DNA of 64,000 nt from Toxorhynchites rutilus septentrionalis (GCF_029784135.1 NC_073745.1:80105569-80169568), one strand, 5' to 3'; counted from the first letter of the stretch, positions 21,480 to 32,170 are shown. The notes: generated by a model from the letters alone, not told the origin. Numbers and translations: made by a program.

Positions 21480-22090
21480 TCTAAGGGGGGGCTGCCATAC
21501 AAATGAAACACAAATTTCAGCATTACTCGAGAATTAATCAAGCAAATGAAACCAAATTAGGCACATGGAGGTTTAAGAGTGCAATAAATGTTTCTATGGT
21601 GGTTAGACTCTCCACCCCCCTCTCTAAGGGACGGGGGTGGGGTCTGCCATGCAAATGAAACTCAAATTTCTGCATTACTCGAAATTACTCGAGAATTAAT
21701 CAAGCAAATGGAACCAAATTTTGCATGTGGAGGTTTTAGGGTGCAATAAATGATTCTATGGTGGTTAGATACTCCTTCCCCTTCCTTAGGTGAGGCTGCC
21801 ATAAAATGAAACATAAATTTCTGCATAACTCGAGAATTAATGAAGCAAATGAAACCAAATTTGGCATGTGGAGGTTTTAGGGTGCAATAAATGCTTTTAC
21901 GGTGGTTAGACACTCCACCCCCTCTCTAAGGGGGAGCTGCCATACAAATGAAAGACAAATTTCTGCATAATTCGAAAACTTATCAAGCAAATGGAGCCAA
22001 ATTTGTCATGCGAATGTTTTAGGGGACACGAAACGTTTCCATGGTGAATAGACACTCCTCCCCTCTCTCTGAGTGGTGGGGGCCTTCGCC
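21480..22090. repeat. Four tandem units of about 140 bp ('AATTTCTGCATTACTCGAGAATTAAT')
   Basis: The order 'GGCTGCCATACAAATGAAAC..AAATTTCTGCATTACTCGAG..AATCAAGCAAATG.AACCAAATTTGGCATGTGGAGG..GTGCAATAAATG..CTATGGTGGTTAGACACTCC' repeats from about 21486, 21640, 21785 and 21920. Two inverted copies lie at 28570-28790. No coding frame is conserved. Confidence 0.88.
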
Positions 22091-22374
22091 TTTGGGATTC
22101 GAGGGTTTTTGGGTATGAGAAATGTTTTGACGTAGGACTACGTCTTTCACTTCTATACCGGGGTGTAAAATCAATGTTTCGAAAACGAAAGCGTTACGCC
22201 GTAGACCGAGATTTTGACCGTTAATAGCTCCTAAACAATTTAAACGAAATGGTATGATAAACACTTCATTCGAAAGATAAAATGTCTACTCGTTATATAC
22301 TTGTTACTTTTTCATCCTAAAACTTGTTTCAATAGCAGTAAAATTGCTTTCAAAACAGGCTATTGAAATCACCA

Positions 22375-22417
22375 ATCGGTATATAAGCGAGCGCCGCTCA
22401 GAAACCCACTCAGTTAA
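22375..22417 (+). promoter_or_regulatory. TATA box and arthropod initiator in a repeat
   Basis: CCAATC precedes TATATAAG at 22380-22387. ACTCAGTT, matching the arthropod TCAGT initiator, has its A at 22412, about 32 bp from the first T. This is the spacing of a core promoter. The same segment is present inverted at about 46025-46060. Downstream, the first ATG (22477) would open a short frame MKALMNGVTKSLFVHLKPEG.. ending at 22556, not recognised. Activity is unknown. Confidence 0.5.
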
Positions 22418-22659
22418 AATTGAACAGCGATTGGAGCATGTTGTCGCTGTTGTGGTGAAGCCAACTTCGTTTATCATGAAAGCGCTGATGAACGGTGTCA
22501 CCAAAAGTCTGTTTGTGCACCTCAAGCCAGAAGGGAATCCATCAGGAGGAGAGTGATGCCACAAACGGTTCCGCTTGAGACATCAGAGCAGCCACAACAC
22601 ACACACATACACGCGCGGAGCTATTTTCGTTTGGTTGCCATCCAGCATCGAGAAGATTC

Positions 22660-23530
22660 CGGAAAGATGTTATCGTTGCTGAAAAATAATCTGCCAGTTA
22701 CCCTGGGAATTGAAAAAAAAACATTCAAGCGAGAGAGTTTATTTTAATGTTTTCTATTCATATAACACTGCGACCAAATTAATTTGCATTTGTGATTGTT
22801 CAATCAAGTGCAATCAACAGGTTGGGTTCGAGTTAGCATTAACCACTAGTGAGCTTCGAGTATCGATGAAAATCTGGAAAAATCTAATCGTTGCTGAAAA
22901 ATAATCTGCTAGTTCCTCTGGGAATTGGAAAATATACTCATGTGAAAGAGTTTATTTTAATGTTTTCTTTCCATGTAACACTGTGACCAAATATTTTTCA
23001 ATCAAGTGCTATTAACAGGTGGTTATTGAGTTAGCATTAACCACTGGTGGGCTTCGAGTATCGAGGAAAATCTGGAAAGAACTAATCGTTGCTGAAAAAT
23101 AATCTGCCAGTTCTCCTGGGAATTGAAAAATACATTCATGCGAAAGAGTTTAATCTAATGTTTTCTATCCATATAACATCCATATTTTCCGTTCTCCTTT
23201 GTGATTTTTCAATCAATCGCAATTAACAGGAAACCTCCTGAAAAAGTACCCCTTGGAATTGAAAATTACATTCCAGCGAAAGACATTATTTTAATGTTTT
23301 CTATTCATATAATGCTGCGACCAGATACAATTGGTTTTGCGATTTTTCAATCAAGTGCAATCAACAGGTATTTATCGAGTTAGCATTAACCACTAGTGGA
23401 CTTCGAGAAGAATTGAGAAGTATCCGGAAAGATGTCATCGTTGCCGCAAATTAATCTGCCAGTTCTCCTGGGAATTGAAGAATACATTTGGTTTTGTGAT
23501 TTGTCAATCAAGTGCAGTTAGCAGGAAAGC
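22660..23530. repeat. Tandem array, about five units of 170-210 bp
   Basis: Each unit has 'ATCGTTGCTGAAAAATAATC', 'CCAGTT.CCCTGGGAATTGAA', 'GAAAGAGTTTATTTTAATG', 'CATATAACACTGCGACCAAAT' and 'TTTTTCAATCAAGTGCAATC' in order. Single inverted units recur at 42735-42870 and 45495-45815. Confidence 0.85.
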
Positions 23531-24169
23531 TTCTGAAGATTATTCTTCAGAACAAGGTTTTTTGTATCCAATATTGGATGCATAAAACCTTGTGCCTCCA
23601 ACGTAACGCTCTCATTTTCGAAGTCCCCCAAATATTCATTTATCCATTCATTCAGAATGGATTTAGATTCAACTTCAAACAAATGATCTCTGAATCAAAG
23701 ATACTCCTACGTCACCCTTGCGGTTATACCATAGATATAACCTACTTCCTGTTTTTGGGTATGATAAATGTTTCTATGATGGTATGACACTCTTCGTTCT
23801 CTGGAATGGAGAAGGGGTCCCATAAAAATATTACAAATATTTCAACCAAAAATATTCCAACCAAACATGACAATTGAAAATTTTCGGAAAACTCTGAAGG
23901 AAAAAGGGAAAATTCGGAAAATTAAATTTCAATATATTCTACGCACGATGAAACGCACTCCTGTACCTTCTTCTATCTATACCAATAAAAAAGTATCGCC
24001 GAATGTGTTGATAGGAGCAGAACTCGAGGAAGGAATTGTCCGATTTAGGGCAGTCTTTATTCTATCATATTTTCTGTATAAAACATTTATTCCATGTAAC
24101 GGAGAAACATGTTATTTGCAAGTGGTTGAAAAATCTTGAACGAGAATTGTGTCTGAAAATTATCTGATA

Positions 24170-27100
24170 TTTTTTTTTTTATTAAATCGTTTATTTTTAC
24201 AGGCTCAGTTACATAAGTTTAAGGAGCCAAACTCCTATCTGTATTGTTACAAGTATATATAAACATTTTTAATTAATTCTAGTGTTAATGAAGTAGAGAC
24301 CCGATTACTCGCGGTTTGCTCGAGTTTAGAAGGGTGACATTTTTTTCAGGAAAAGGAAGGAATATAAGGATATGTTGACAATGTTCACACTTACATTCAT
24401 CATACTCAATTCTTAAGCCTATCTTATATCTAATATGTATTTACATTTCACCTTATTCTATTGTTAGTAAGAAGGGATTTAATTTCTCGCGAAGGAAAAG
24501 GAAAAGGAGAATATAAGGATATAAGGACAATCACACACGAAGATCGATAACTTTTAAGAAGACATATATTTGGGACATGTAATCAAGGTCTAACCGAGCC
24601 AACACATCTCTCACCGGCACATTGGGCTGTCTTCCTCTGGCCCGAAGAGAGTTTTCTAAATTCGATCTGGCAACAAGATACACCTCGCACGACCAAACAA
24701 CGTGTTCGATGTCGTGGTAACCTTGGCCACAAGCACAGATATTGCCATCGGCAAGATTAAAACGAAAGAGTAGCGCGTCTAACGAACAGTGATTGGACAT
24801 GAGTCGAGAGAAGGTGCGAATAAAGTCCCGACTCAAGTCCAGACTATTAAACCATGGTTTGAGGCAGACAGAGCTAAGACTATCCGTTACAATGTAATAG
24901 TGTTCAACAGGTCGTGAGGCGACGCTGTCCAGCGCCCAGTGTATTGCTGCCAATTCAGCAATATACACTGAGCAAGGATTCTGAAGACTGTGGGAGGTGC
25001 TAAAAAATTCGTTGAACACTCCAAATCCTGTGGACTCATTCATAGAGGACCCATCAGTAAAGTACATATTATCACAATTGATACGCCCATATTTTGCATT
25101 GAAGATCGTAGGAACGATCCCCGATCGATGATAATCTGGAATTCCATGGATTTTCTCCTTCATGAACAGATCAAAATGTACAGAGGAATTGATGTAGTCA
25201 GAAAAACAAACACGGTTGGGAATATACGAAGAAGGATCAACCTGCATGGAGATGAATTCATGATATGAAGTCATGACTCCAGAATGAAAATTTAGCCCGA
25301 TCAGCTGCTCAAAATTTCCGATCACCAATGGGTTCATGACCTTACACCGGATGAAGAACCGAAGAGATAATAAATTGAAGCGATCTTTTAGTGGGAGTAG
25401 GCCTGCCAAAACCTCGAGACTCATGGTATGCGTTGAGGGCATACATCCCAACGCGATACGGAGACAAAGATACTGAATTCGCTCGAGTTTAATGAGGTGT
25501 GTTTTGGCAGCTGATTGAAAACAGAAACTGCCATACTCCATCACTGAGAGAATAGTTGTTCGATACAACATTATAAGATCTTCGGGATGGGCTCCCCACC
25601 AGGTGCCGGTAATTGTACGGAGAAAGTTTATTCTTTGTTGGCATTTTTTACTCAGATACCTAATATGGGCCCCCCAAGTACATTTGGAGTCGAACCATAC
25701 CCCAAGATACTTGAATGACATAGCATGAGTGATCGGTTTACCCAAAAGTTGAAGCTTTGGTTTTGCTGGTCTATGCTTCCTAGAAAAAACCACCATCTCT
25801 GTTTTCTCCGTGGAGAATTCGATCCCTAGCCCAATGGCCCAGGTTGAAAAATTGTTCAAAGTATCTTGTAAGGGTTCTTGCAGGTCGGATTCTTTTGATC
25901 CTACGACAGACACTACTCCATCATCTGCAAGTTGTCTTAAGCTGCAATTTTGTGTAAGGCAATTGTCAATGTCGCTTACATAGAAGTTGTACAAAAGGGG
26001 GCTTAAACATGAGCCCTGAGGGAGGCCCATGTAAGAGACCCAACTTACTGCCGAATCTCCGTGAGAAAAATTCAAATGTTTCTCACAAAGCAAGTTATAT
26101 AACATATTATTCAATAGAGGCGGTAGACCCCGAGAGTGTAATTTGTCTGACAAAACCTCTATTGAAACAGAATCAAAGGCCCCCTTTATGTCCAAGAATA
26201 CTGAAGCCATTTGTTTTTTTTCGGTGTAAGCCATTTGAATTTCTGAAGAAAGCAACGCAAGACAATCATTCGTCCCCTTGCCCCTGCGGAACCCATATTG
26301 TGTATCTGAGAGTAGGCCATTCGTTTCAACCCATCGATCAAGGCGAAACAAGATCATTTTCTCCAACAATTTCCGTATACAAGACAGCATTGCTATTGGG
26401 CGGTACGAATTGAAGTCGGACGCGGGTTTTCCGGGTTTTTGAATAGCTATAATTCGCACTTGTCTCCAATCATCTGGAACAATATTATGCTCCAGAAACC
26501 GATTGAATAAATTCAACAAGCGATGTTTCACCACATCAGGGAGGTGTTTCAACAAGTTGAACTTAATTCTATCTGTTCCTGGAGCCGAATTGTTACAAGA
26601 AAGGAGAGCAAGAGAGAATTCTACCATCGAAAACTCGGAATCAAGATCGCACCTATCTTGTGGTATATCTCGAACAATTTTTTGCACAGGAACGGAATCG
26701 GGACAAACTTGCCGTGCAAATATAAAAATCCATCGATGTGAATATTCTTCGCTTTCATTCGATGAAGAGCGATTTCTCATGTTTCGAGCCACTTTCCATA
26801 ATTTTTTCATTGACGTTTCTCGTGACAAACCTCCCACGAAAGTTCGCCAATAAGCACGTTTTTTCCCTTTGATCAAGTTTTTAAATTGATTTTCAAGGTC
26901 CAAATACGTTTGAAAATTCTCAATGGTTCCACGTTTTCGAAAAGCTTTAAATGCGTTCGATTTATCCTGATAAAGCTTGGAACATTGGCTATCCCACCAT
27001 GGATTGGGAGGCCTTCGACGAATGGTGGAGCCTGGGATGGGTTTCGTTTGAGCGCGAACCGCGCTGTCATAGATCAAACGAGAAATGAAGTTATACTCCT

Positions 27101-27739
27101 CCAATGGAGGCAAACCATCTCTGGAATTGATGGCTAGAGCAATCGCGTCCGTATATTTTTTCCAGTCAATGTGTCTTGTGAGGTCATATGCCATGTTTAT
27201 AGATTCAGAAGTATTCGACCCAATGGTGATGGAAATTTTGATTGGCAAGTGATCACTACCGTTGGGGTCCTGGACTACATTCCACTTGCGATCTAACGAT
27301 AGTGAATTCGAGCAAAGCGAGAGGTCAAGAACACTTGGGTTAGCAGGAGGTTTAGGTACACGTGTTGTTTCCCCAGTATTCAAAACGGTCATATTGAAGC
27401 TGTTACAAAGGTCATATATCAAAGATGAACGATTGTCGTCGTACTGTTCCCCCCAGGCAGTTCCGTGAGAGTTGAAGTCTCCCAAGATCAATCGTGGCTC
27501 AGGAAGGAGTGAGCACATGTCAACAAGTTGCTTGCGGCTAACCGCAGCTCTCGGAGACCAATAAAAGCTGACAATACAGAGGCCTTTGCCTCTGATGTTT
27601 GCATGACAAGCAACAGCTTCGATCCCTCCAATAGGTGGAAGTTCAATTCTAAAAAATGGGTGGCACTTATTAATCCCCAATAGTACCCCTCCGTATCTGT
27701 CATCGCGGTCCAAGCGTATTATATTAAAATCGTGGAAAG
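24170..27739 (-). mobile_element. I-group non-LTR retrotransposon (LINE), 5'-truncated
   Basis: It is oriented on the minus strand with an A tail (T run at 24171-24180). It is flanked by ATCTGATA at 24162-24169 and 27740-27747, and an unoccupied paralog of the site lies inverted at 28486-28493. It carries a 3' untranslated region of about 350 bp and most of ORF2. The 5' end, including ORF1 and the first part of the endonuclease, is missing, as is usual after incomplete reverse transcription. A second, shorter fragment of the same group lies at 57911-58573 and shares the 3' words 'AACCGCGAGTAATCGG'. Confidence 0.9.
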
Positions 27740-27782
27740 ATCTGATATTATAATAATATAAAATTACTAGTATTTCTAACAA
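24531..27782 (-). CDS. LINE ORF2 fragment: endonuclease, reverse transcriptase, RNase H (1083 codons)
   Basis: An ORF2 polyprotein nicks chromosomal DNA and copies its RNA at the nick. From the N-terminus it carries an APE-type endonuclease (LILGDFNSHGTAWG near residue 100, SDHLPI near 180). A reverse transcriptase follows, with YRPIAML near 460, FLDIKGAFDSVS near 540, GLPQGSCLSPLLYNFYV near 590 and the catalytic LADD near 620. RNase H has YFTDGSS near 910, AELAAIHWAL near 945 and VTDSLSS near 967, then a C-terminal CACGQGYHDIEHVVWSC (CCHC-type). The first 14 or so residues come from flanking DNA, so the written start is not native. RNase H looks shortened after SSVCLKPWF, losing the last acidic residue region. 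The frame is otherwise open. RNase H places it in the I group (I/Loa-like). Confidence 0.9.
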   Translation of the reverse strand: MLEILVILYYYNIRSFHDFNIIRLDRDDRYGGVLLGINKCHPFFRIELPPIGGIEAVACHANIRGKGLCIVSFYWSPRAAVSRKQLVDMCSLLPEPRLILGDFNSHGTAWGEQYDDNRSSLIYDLCNSFNMTVLNTGETTRVPKPPANPSVLDLSLCSNSLSLDRKWNVVQDPNGSDHLPIKISITIGSNTSESINMAYDLTRHIDWKKYTDAIALAINSRDGLPPLEEYNFISRLIYDSAVRAQTKPIPGSTIRRRPPNPWWDSQCSKLYQDKSNAFKAFRKRGTIENFQTYLDLENQFKNLIKGKKRAYWRTFVGGLSRETSMKKLWKVARNMRNRSSSNESEEYSHRWIFIFARQVCPDSVPVQKIVRDIPQDRCDLDSEFSMVEFSLALLSCNNSAPGTDRIKFNLLKHLPDVVKHRLLNLFNRFLEHNIVPDDWRQVRIIAIQKPGKPASDFNSYRPIAMLSCIRKLLEKMILFRLDRWVETNGLLSDTQYGFRRGKGTNDCLALLSSEIQMAYTEKKQMASVFLDIKGAFDSVSIEVLSDKLHSRGLPPLLNNMLYNLLCEKHLNFSHGDSAVSWVSYMGLPQGSCLSPLLYNFYVSDIDNCLTQNCSLRQLADDGVVSVVGSKESDLQEPLQDTLNNFSTWAIGLGIEFSTEKTEMVVFSRKHRPAKPKLQLLGKPITHAMSFKYLGVWFDSKCTWGAHIRYLSKKCQQRINFLRTITGTWWGAHPEDLIMLYRTTILSVMEYGSFCFQSAAKTHLIKLERIQYLCLRIALGCMPSTHTMSLEVLAGLLPLKDRFNLLSLRFFIRCKVMNPLVIGNFEQLIGLNFHSGVMTSYHEFISMQVDPSSYIPNRVCFSDYINSSVHFDLFMKEKIHGIPDYHRSGIVPTIFNAKYGRINCDNMYFTDGSSMNESTGFGVFNEFFSTSHSLQNPCSVYIAELAAIHWALDSVASRPVEHYYIVTDSLSSVCLKPWFNSLDLSRDFIRTFSRLMSNHCSLDALLFRFNLADGNICACGQGYHDIEHVVWSCEVYLVARSNLENSLRARGRQPNVPVRDVLARLDLDYMSQIYVFLKVIDLRV

Positions 27783-28135
27783 AACTAGAAATACTAGGAA
27801 TTTTATGGTAAAAAGTATTTTTTTTCTCTTTTATAGTGACTTTCAACACATTTCGGCTGGTTCGTCACTTTTGCTTCCATTTTTGGAAGAATGTCGGGAG
27901 TGAGAATTGAACTCGGGTTCTATGCGTGAGAGGTATGGTTGTTACCACTACGTCAGATCGCCTCCACTTATGGTAAAAAGTAAATTCAATGGGGTCGATC
28001 AGAAGATCAATCAATGAACAGCTCTGCGATTGGACCCATGAACTTGCTCATAGTAAGAAAACGTGAATTTTTGAAGGTATTGATAACAAAAAACAAATTT
28101 TGGGCGGGACGAAGTTTGACGGATCAGCTAGCTAT
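27748..28135. repeat. Left arm of a large inverted repeat (right arm 28315-28497)
   Basis: The reverse complement of 28315-28497 matches 27748-28135, including 'CTAGTATTTCTA.CAAAACT', 'CTGCGATTGGACCCATGAAC' and 'AAATTTTGGGCGGGACGAAG'. The left arm has gained a SINE and the LINE; the right arm has not. It is therefore the target of both insertions. Confidence 0.75.
27818..27968 (-). mobile_element. tRNA-derived SINE (GGAGGCGATCTG family), copy 1
   Basis: On the minus strand it starts GGAGGCGATCTGACGTAGTG with an A-box-like TAGTGGTAACAACC and the B box GAGTTCAATTC. It ends '..TGTTGAAAGTCACTATAA' followed by A-rich sequence. The target duplication TATGGTAAAAAGTA lies at 27804-27817 and 27969-27982. 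The insertion is absent from the inverted paralog near 28430-28445. A second copy is at 49456-49600. Confidence 0.85.
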
Positions 28136-28149
28136 TTATACAAAATTCC

Positions 28150-28305
28150 AAAATGTTTTGGTGCATTATATGAATGTTTTGGTGCATTATATGAATCAAC
28201 ACTTTGCATCCATTATTGAAATCAATTTGTAGTATCACCAATTTCAAGTGTCCGAAATATGAATCGGAGGAAAAAAGTTCGATTCAAATTTCGGACATTT
28301 TATAC
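28150..28305. repeat. 21-bp direct duplication and a small inverted repeat
   Basis: ATGTTTTGGTGCATTATATGA is present twice at about 28153-28195. TGTCCGAAATATGAATCG (28248) and CGATTCAAATTTCGGACA (28281) are inverse copies about 15 bp apart and resemble the TTCCGAAC ends of the 3.5-6.7 kb element. Confidence 0.65.
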
Positions 28306-28314
28306 AAGCAGACC

Positions 28315-28795
28315 CGGCAAACTTCGTCGCGCCCAAAAATTTATTTTTCGTTATCACATCCACGTTTTCTTACTATGCGCTGTTCATGGGTCCAATCGCA
28401 GTATTATTCATTGATGGATCTTCTAATCTACCCTTTAAAATTACCTTTTACTATAGAATTCCTAGTACTTCTACCAAAACTCGACATAATATCAGATTAT
28501 TTTCAGACACAATTCTCGTTCAAGATTTTTGAACCACTTGCAAATAACATGTTTCTCCGTTACGTTACATGCCAAATTTGGTTATATTTGCTTGATTAAT
28601 TCTCGAGTAACGCAGCAATTTGTGCTTCATTTGTATGACAGCCCCCCCCCCCCCCTAAGAGAGGTGGGAAGGGTATCTAACCACCATAGAAACATTTTTG
28701 CACTCTAAAGTTTCCATATGCCTTATTTGGTTTAATTTGCTTGATTAATTCTCGAGTAATGCAAAAATATGTGTTTCATTTGTATCGCAGGACAA
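28315..28795. repeat. Right arm of the inverted repeat plus two inverted 140-bp units
   Basis: 28315-28497 is the unoccupied paralog of 27748-28135. 28500-28570 mirrors 24080-24160. 28570-28795 holds two inverted copies of the 21.5-22.1 kb tandem unit, separated by a C-rich run at 28641-28656. Confidence 0.75.
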
Positions 28796-28811
28796 CCCTT
28801 GTCAAGAGTAG

Positions 28812-29395
28812 CTCAAGTACGAGACTTGGGCATTATGCTGGATAGTGCCGTGACATTTCGAATACACTATAGTGACATTATTTCTAGAGCAAACAGGCAA
28901 CTTGGGTTCGTTTTCAAAATTTCCACAGAGTTCCGGGATCCATTATGACTACGATTTCTATGCTGTTTAATGATGAGATCTATTTTGGGGGCAAGTGTGG
29001 TTGCCTGGTATCCATACCACGCTAATTAATTGGATTGCCAGGATTGAAGCAGTGCAGCGGAAATTCATTCGATGCGCTCTCCGCTCTCTCGCTCTCCGCT
29101 CGTACGAGGATCGGTGCCAACTTCTCGGTCTTGACACCCTTCGAAAACGACGATCTGTCGCTCAAGCAATTTTTATGGCGAAAGTGCTGAAAGGAGAAAT
29201 AGATACCCCGAATACCTCGCCGAAATCAATTTCTATGTGCCAAAGAGAAGACCGCGACAACGAGATTTCTTAAAGCTTGGTCCACAGAATCTAGAATATG
29301 CACAACATGATCCAATTCGATATATGTGTAGTATTTTTATTGACAATTTTGATCTATTTGATTTTTACTTGACTACTAAGACGTTTTAACAACGA
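28812..29395 (+). pseudogene. Jockey-type LINE reverse-transcriptase C-terminal fragment
   Basis: The plus strand reads QVRDLGIMLDSAVTFRIHYS and RANRQLGFVFKIS, the post-catalytic part of Jockey-clade reverse transcriptases. After a frameshift near 28940 comes NWIARIEAVQRKFIRCALRS, YEDRCQLLGLDTLRKRRSVA and AKVLKGEIDTPN. After a second shift comes AQHDPIRYMC.IF.DNFDLFDF, the C-terminal tail. The catalytic core is absent. It is a 5'-truncated, decayed copy. The clade is recognised from these motifs; I cannot name the element. Confidence 0.85.
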
Positions 29396-29459
29396 CTCTC
29401 TTCTAAACGATAACTATTTGTTAGTATTGTTCATTGTGTGAAATTTTGTTCGTAGAGTA

Positions 29460-30002
29460 CAGGGTCTTTCAGATTAAACGCGCACGCGACAAATTTTAAT
29501 AACTTCTACAAAAGTGAACCAAATTTTATTTAAAAAAAACTACAATAAAGATTATTCTAGGACATTTTGGATGTGACCACCCCTTTTTTCGATAACGCGT
29601 TTTAAACGGTGAACAAAATTCTACATGCAAAACTCTAACATTACGATTTTGATACTGTTGAAAATCCGAGTTATTTCTTCTTTAAGTTCCTACAAATTTT
29701 GTGGCTTATTAACATAGCAACGGTCCTTCACGTACCCCCAGAGGAAAATGTTGAAAATCTAACCATAAGAGGACGAAGTTTCATTAGGGCTTCGGTTGCT
29801 CGGGTAATACGATTTCACTAAAAATACACATTTTTGTAAATTGTACATCTGGACACTAAAAAGCATCCGTTTAGACTGAACGAGTAGTCGCATATTATCA
29901 TCCCGAAGTGGGGAATGCAGTGTTACCATCGACGGAGAGAAAACAATTTATGATGAGCTATTCGTTTTTTTTTTGCGTGAGCGTTTAATCTGAAAGACCC
30001 TG
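29460..30002. mobile_element. 543-bp TA-flanked Tc1/mariner-derived element
   Basis: The ends CAGGGTCTTTCAGATTAAAC and its inverse are perfect over 20 bp. TA flanks both sides (29458-29459 and 30003-30004). On the minus strand, decayed transposase C-terminal sequence is readable (RVIEKRGGHIQNVLE near 29570, and FVHRLK beside it). It is an internally deleted derivative of a Tc1/mariner element. No complete frame remains. Confidence 0.85.
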
Positions 30003-30159
30003 TAAATTAGTTAATTTGTTTATGAGGTTATGTTGACAAATGTACACTTTCATTGTATGGTAGACATTATTAATCTACTCGGTTTGGCTATCACTAACCC
30101 TATCTATAGATAAAAGCTGAGTTAGAAGTATCCTAAAACCAGTCTTCTATGTTTCACAA

Positions 30160-32170
30160 AAAAACACTGCGTCCGAAATAAACATGTCCACGCTGCTGTT
30201 CGCAGTTCTGTGTTTGAATACAAACATGATTTTTTCGTACCTATGTTTGAAAATGTGACATGTTTGTATTCGTAGTATGTTTGGACATACGATGTTTAAT
30301 CCTAATGATTCACATGATGTTCGAACATGGTGTACAGTTTCTCTTGCATTTTCAACCCAAGAACCGGCAGTGCGTAGAGTAGAAGAAGCGAATCGGACAC
30401 CACACCACCACCACTCAACACGTGGTGTGTTGATATGTTGACATGGAAGAAATGCTTCCCTATCATGACAATGGGGGCTTCGTCTAAAATTTTAGGCAAA
30501 TGAAATAAACCTCTTTATCAGTTCTGAACAAAATAAACGTCGATTGATATCAGAGTTCTTCTCAATTGATATCATTATTTAGTGCACGCATCAATTTATA
30601 TATTGAATTCATGTAACATTCGCTATTATTAGCTATTTGAACAAGTACTAAAATTTAATAGAGCGTGGCGGAGATGTTTATTTACCCACAACAAATTTTG
30701 ATTACAATATTTCTATAATTTTAACCGAATATAAAGTACCAGAATTATTCAGCAGTGACATGATAGGCGTGACGCTAACCACTAGACCAAGGGAGCAACA
30801 ATTTGGGTTGGATCTTTGAATGTTTACAAATGGCTAATACTGCTTGTTCGCGACGCACGCGACCGGAGCTATGAAGATGATGCAATCGCATACACACATA
30901 GCATATGTAGTGTAGTGTAAGTGTAGCTTTTAGATTTTTCCTTCATTCAGTTTGTGATAACATCGAGAAATTACGGTGACTGATATGTCTCTATGCCCAG
31001 TATATCTGTCATCGAAGCTAATCTTTCCTCCAATACCCATTATATTAGGGATATATTAGGGAGAGTATCGAGATACAGAACATAGATTAAAGGAGGGTTG
31101 ATTGTAATTCTTTCACAAATGGTCATTGCAAAAGCTAATCATGAATTAGGTACAAATTTTTCAATAATAACTTTGCATGTAACAATTGGTTTCAACTCAA
31201 CTGTTTTTATGCGTTTGATGCAGAAATATTTTTAGAAATATTACCCTGCAGAATAAATTTTTCGGAATTGGTTTTTTGAACGCCCTAATCAAAATTTCAT
31301 GAAAATATCAAAATCAAGCATATCTGTAAACTTTCCAAAAAACATGCATCTAAAACTAATTTTTGAGTATTTATTTATTTGGTCAGCATTTGTACGACGT
31401 CGCCCGCTGTGAAGTCGGTTCACCAGACTTCAATTGCCAACATGCACGAAAAAAAAATTCTCATAGAAAGCTTCTTTCTATTCAGAGAATGTTTTCTTTG
31501 CACGAAACCAAGGATTATTTAATCAGACTTGCAAAATATGCATGGCCTCTAAGCTCATGCAATTTTTGTAATGCGAACTAAATTTCAAGTTCGTTTCTGT
31601 GAAAAAGTATTCTACGAAGAAATGTTTTGGGATGAATAATTTCTTTCCGTGTATGAAAAGAAACGAAATGAAGGCAATGAATACAGCGACATCGGGTGAT
31701 ATGTTTGTACATGATGTTCTTGAATTATAAACATCGTGTTTGTTTACACATGTCTATGTTTGTGTATCATTGTTCGTGTTTAGGATAGACATTCAACACT
31801 AGCGAAAATCATGTTCGTGCTACCTTGGCCAAGTGGTTAGCGTCATAACTAACATGCCGGGTGTTCGGGTTCGATTCCCGTTCTGGTCGGGGGAATTTTT
31901 CGTCAAAGTAATTTCCTCCGACTTGCACTGTGATCACGCGTATTCTAGAGCTTGCCACTCAGAATGCATTCAAGGCGTGTTATTTGGCATAGAAATCTCA
32001 ACTAAGTACTAATAAAAATGACGCAAGTAATACTACGTTGAGACGGTGAAGTTCCTCTAGGAACGTTAGTGCCATTGAAGAAGAAGAAGAAAATCATGTT
32101 CGAGTTCAAACAAAAACATGGAATTTTCACATCACGTGGACATGTGTGAGTGTTTTTCGGAAGGCTGCCT
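30160..32170. mobile_element. Foldback-like element with ACATGTCCACG ends, carrying a SINE
   Basis: AACACTGCGTCCGAAATAAACATGTCCACG near 30165-30200 and the inverse of 32140-32170 share AAAAACACT and ACATGTCCACG. The interior repeats 'TGTTTGTATTC', 'ACATGATGTT' and 'AAACATCGTGTTTG' words. The right 300 bp (31600-32170) recur at 46910-47205 without the SINE. The boundaries are approximate. A tRNA-like A box with no B box (minus strand, about 30744-30794) may be a truncated SINE inside. Confidence 0.5.
31818..32088 (+). mobile_element. Feilai-like tRNA-derived SINE, copy 1
   Basis: The tRNA-like head has an A box (TTGGCCAAGTGGTTAGCG) and a B box (GGTTCGATTCC). A conserved body and an (AAG)n tail follow. 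The target duplication GAAAATCATGTTCG lies at 31804-31817 and 32089-32102. The paralog at 47138-47155 reads straight through the site, so insertion is proven by an empty site. Structure and tail fit the Feilai family of Aedes; the name is by recollection. Confidence 0.9.

Larger units (their letters stand above)
22121..23765 (+). mobile_element. Element bounded by GACGTAG motifs, with TATA/initiator DNA and a tandem array
   Basis: The left end is TTGACGTAGGACTACGTCTT. Near the right end CTCCTACGTCACCC (23705-23718) is its inverse. In order it holds a conserved end region (CCGGGGTGTAAAATCAATG..), a promoter-like segment with a short frame (22344-22556), a tandem array (22660-23530), and a right-end region (23523-23765). 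The order is mirrored on the opposite strand at 46297 down to 45480 and, in part, at 43600 down to 41765, where histone H3 sequence occupies the interior. No transposase is present. It is treated as a non-autonomous element; its class is unknown. Confidence 0.55.

Noticed and set aside
22344..22556. 70-codon frame as a histone gene
   Set aside because: A promoter-like segment precedes it, but the peptide does not match any core histone. Left as unknown within the repeat.
21480..23530. CRISPR-like array
   Set aside because: Units are 140-210 bp and diverged, with no short identical repeats and unique spacers. The host is eukaryotic.
24531..27782. Native start codon of the LINE protein at 27782
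   Set aside because: The first ~14 codons lie outside the LINE border (27739) in flanking DNA, so the written start is an accident of the insertion site.
31818..31895. Functional tRNA gene
   Set aside because: The A and B boxes are present but the sequence is the head of a SINE with a body, tail and target duplication. The acceptor stem does not pair. The same holds at 8990-9071, 27880-27968 and 52000-52058.
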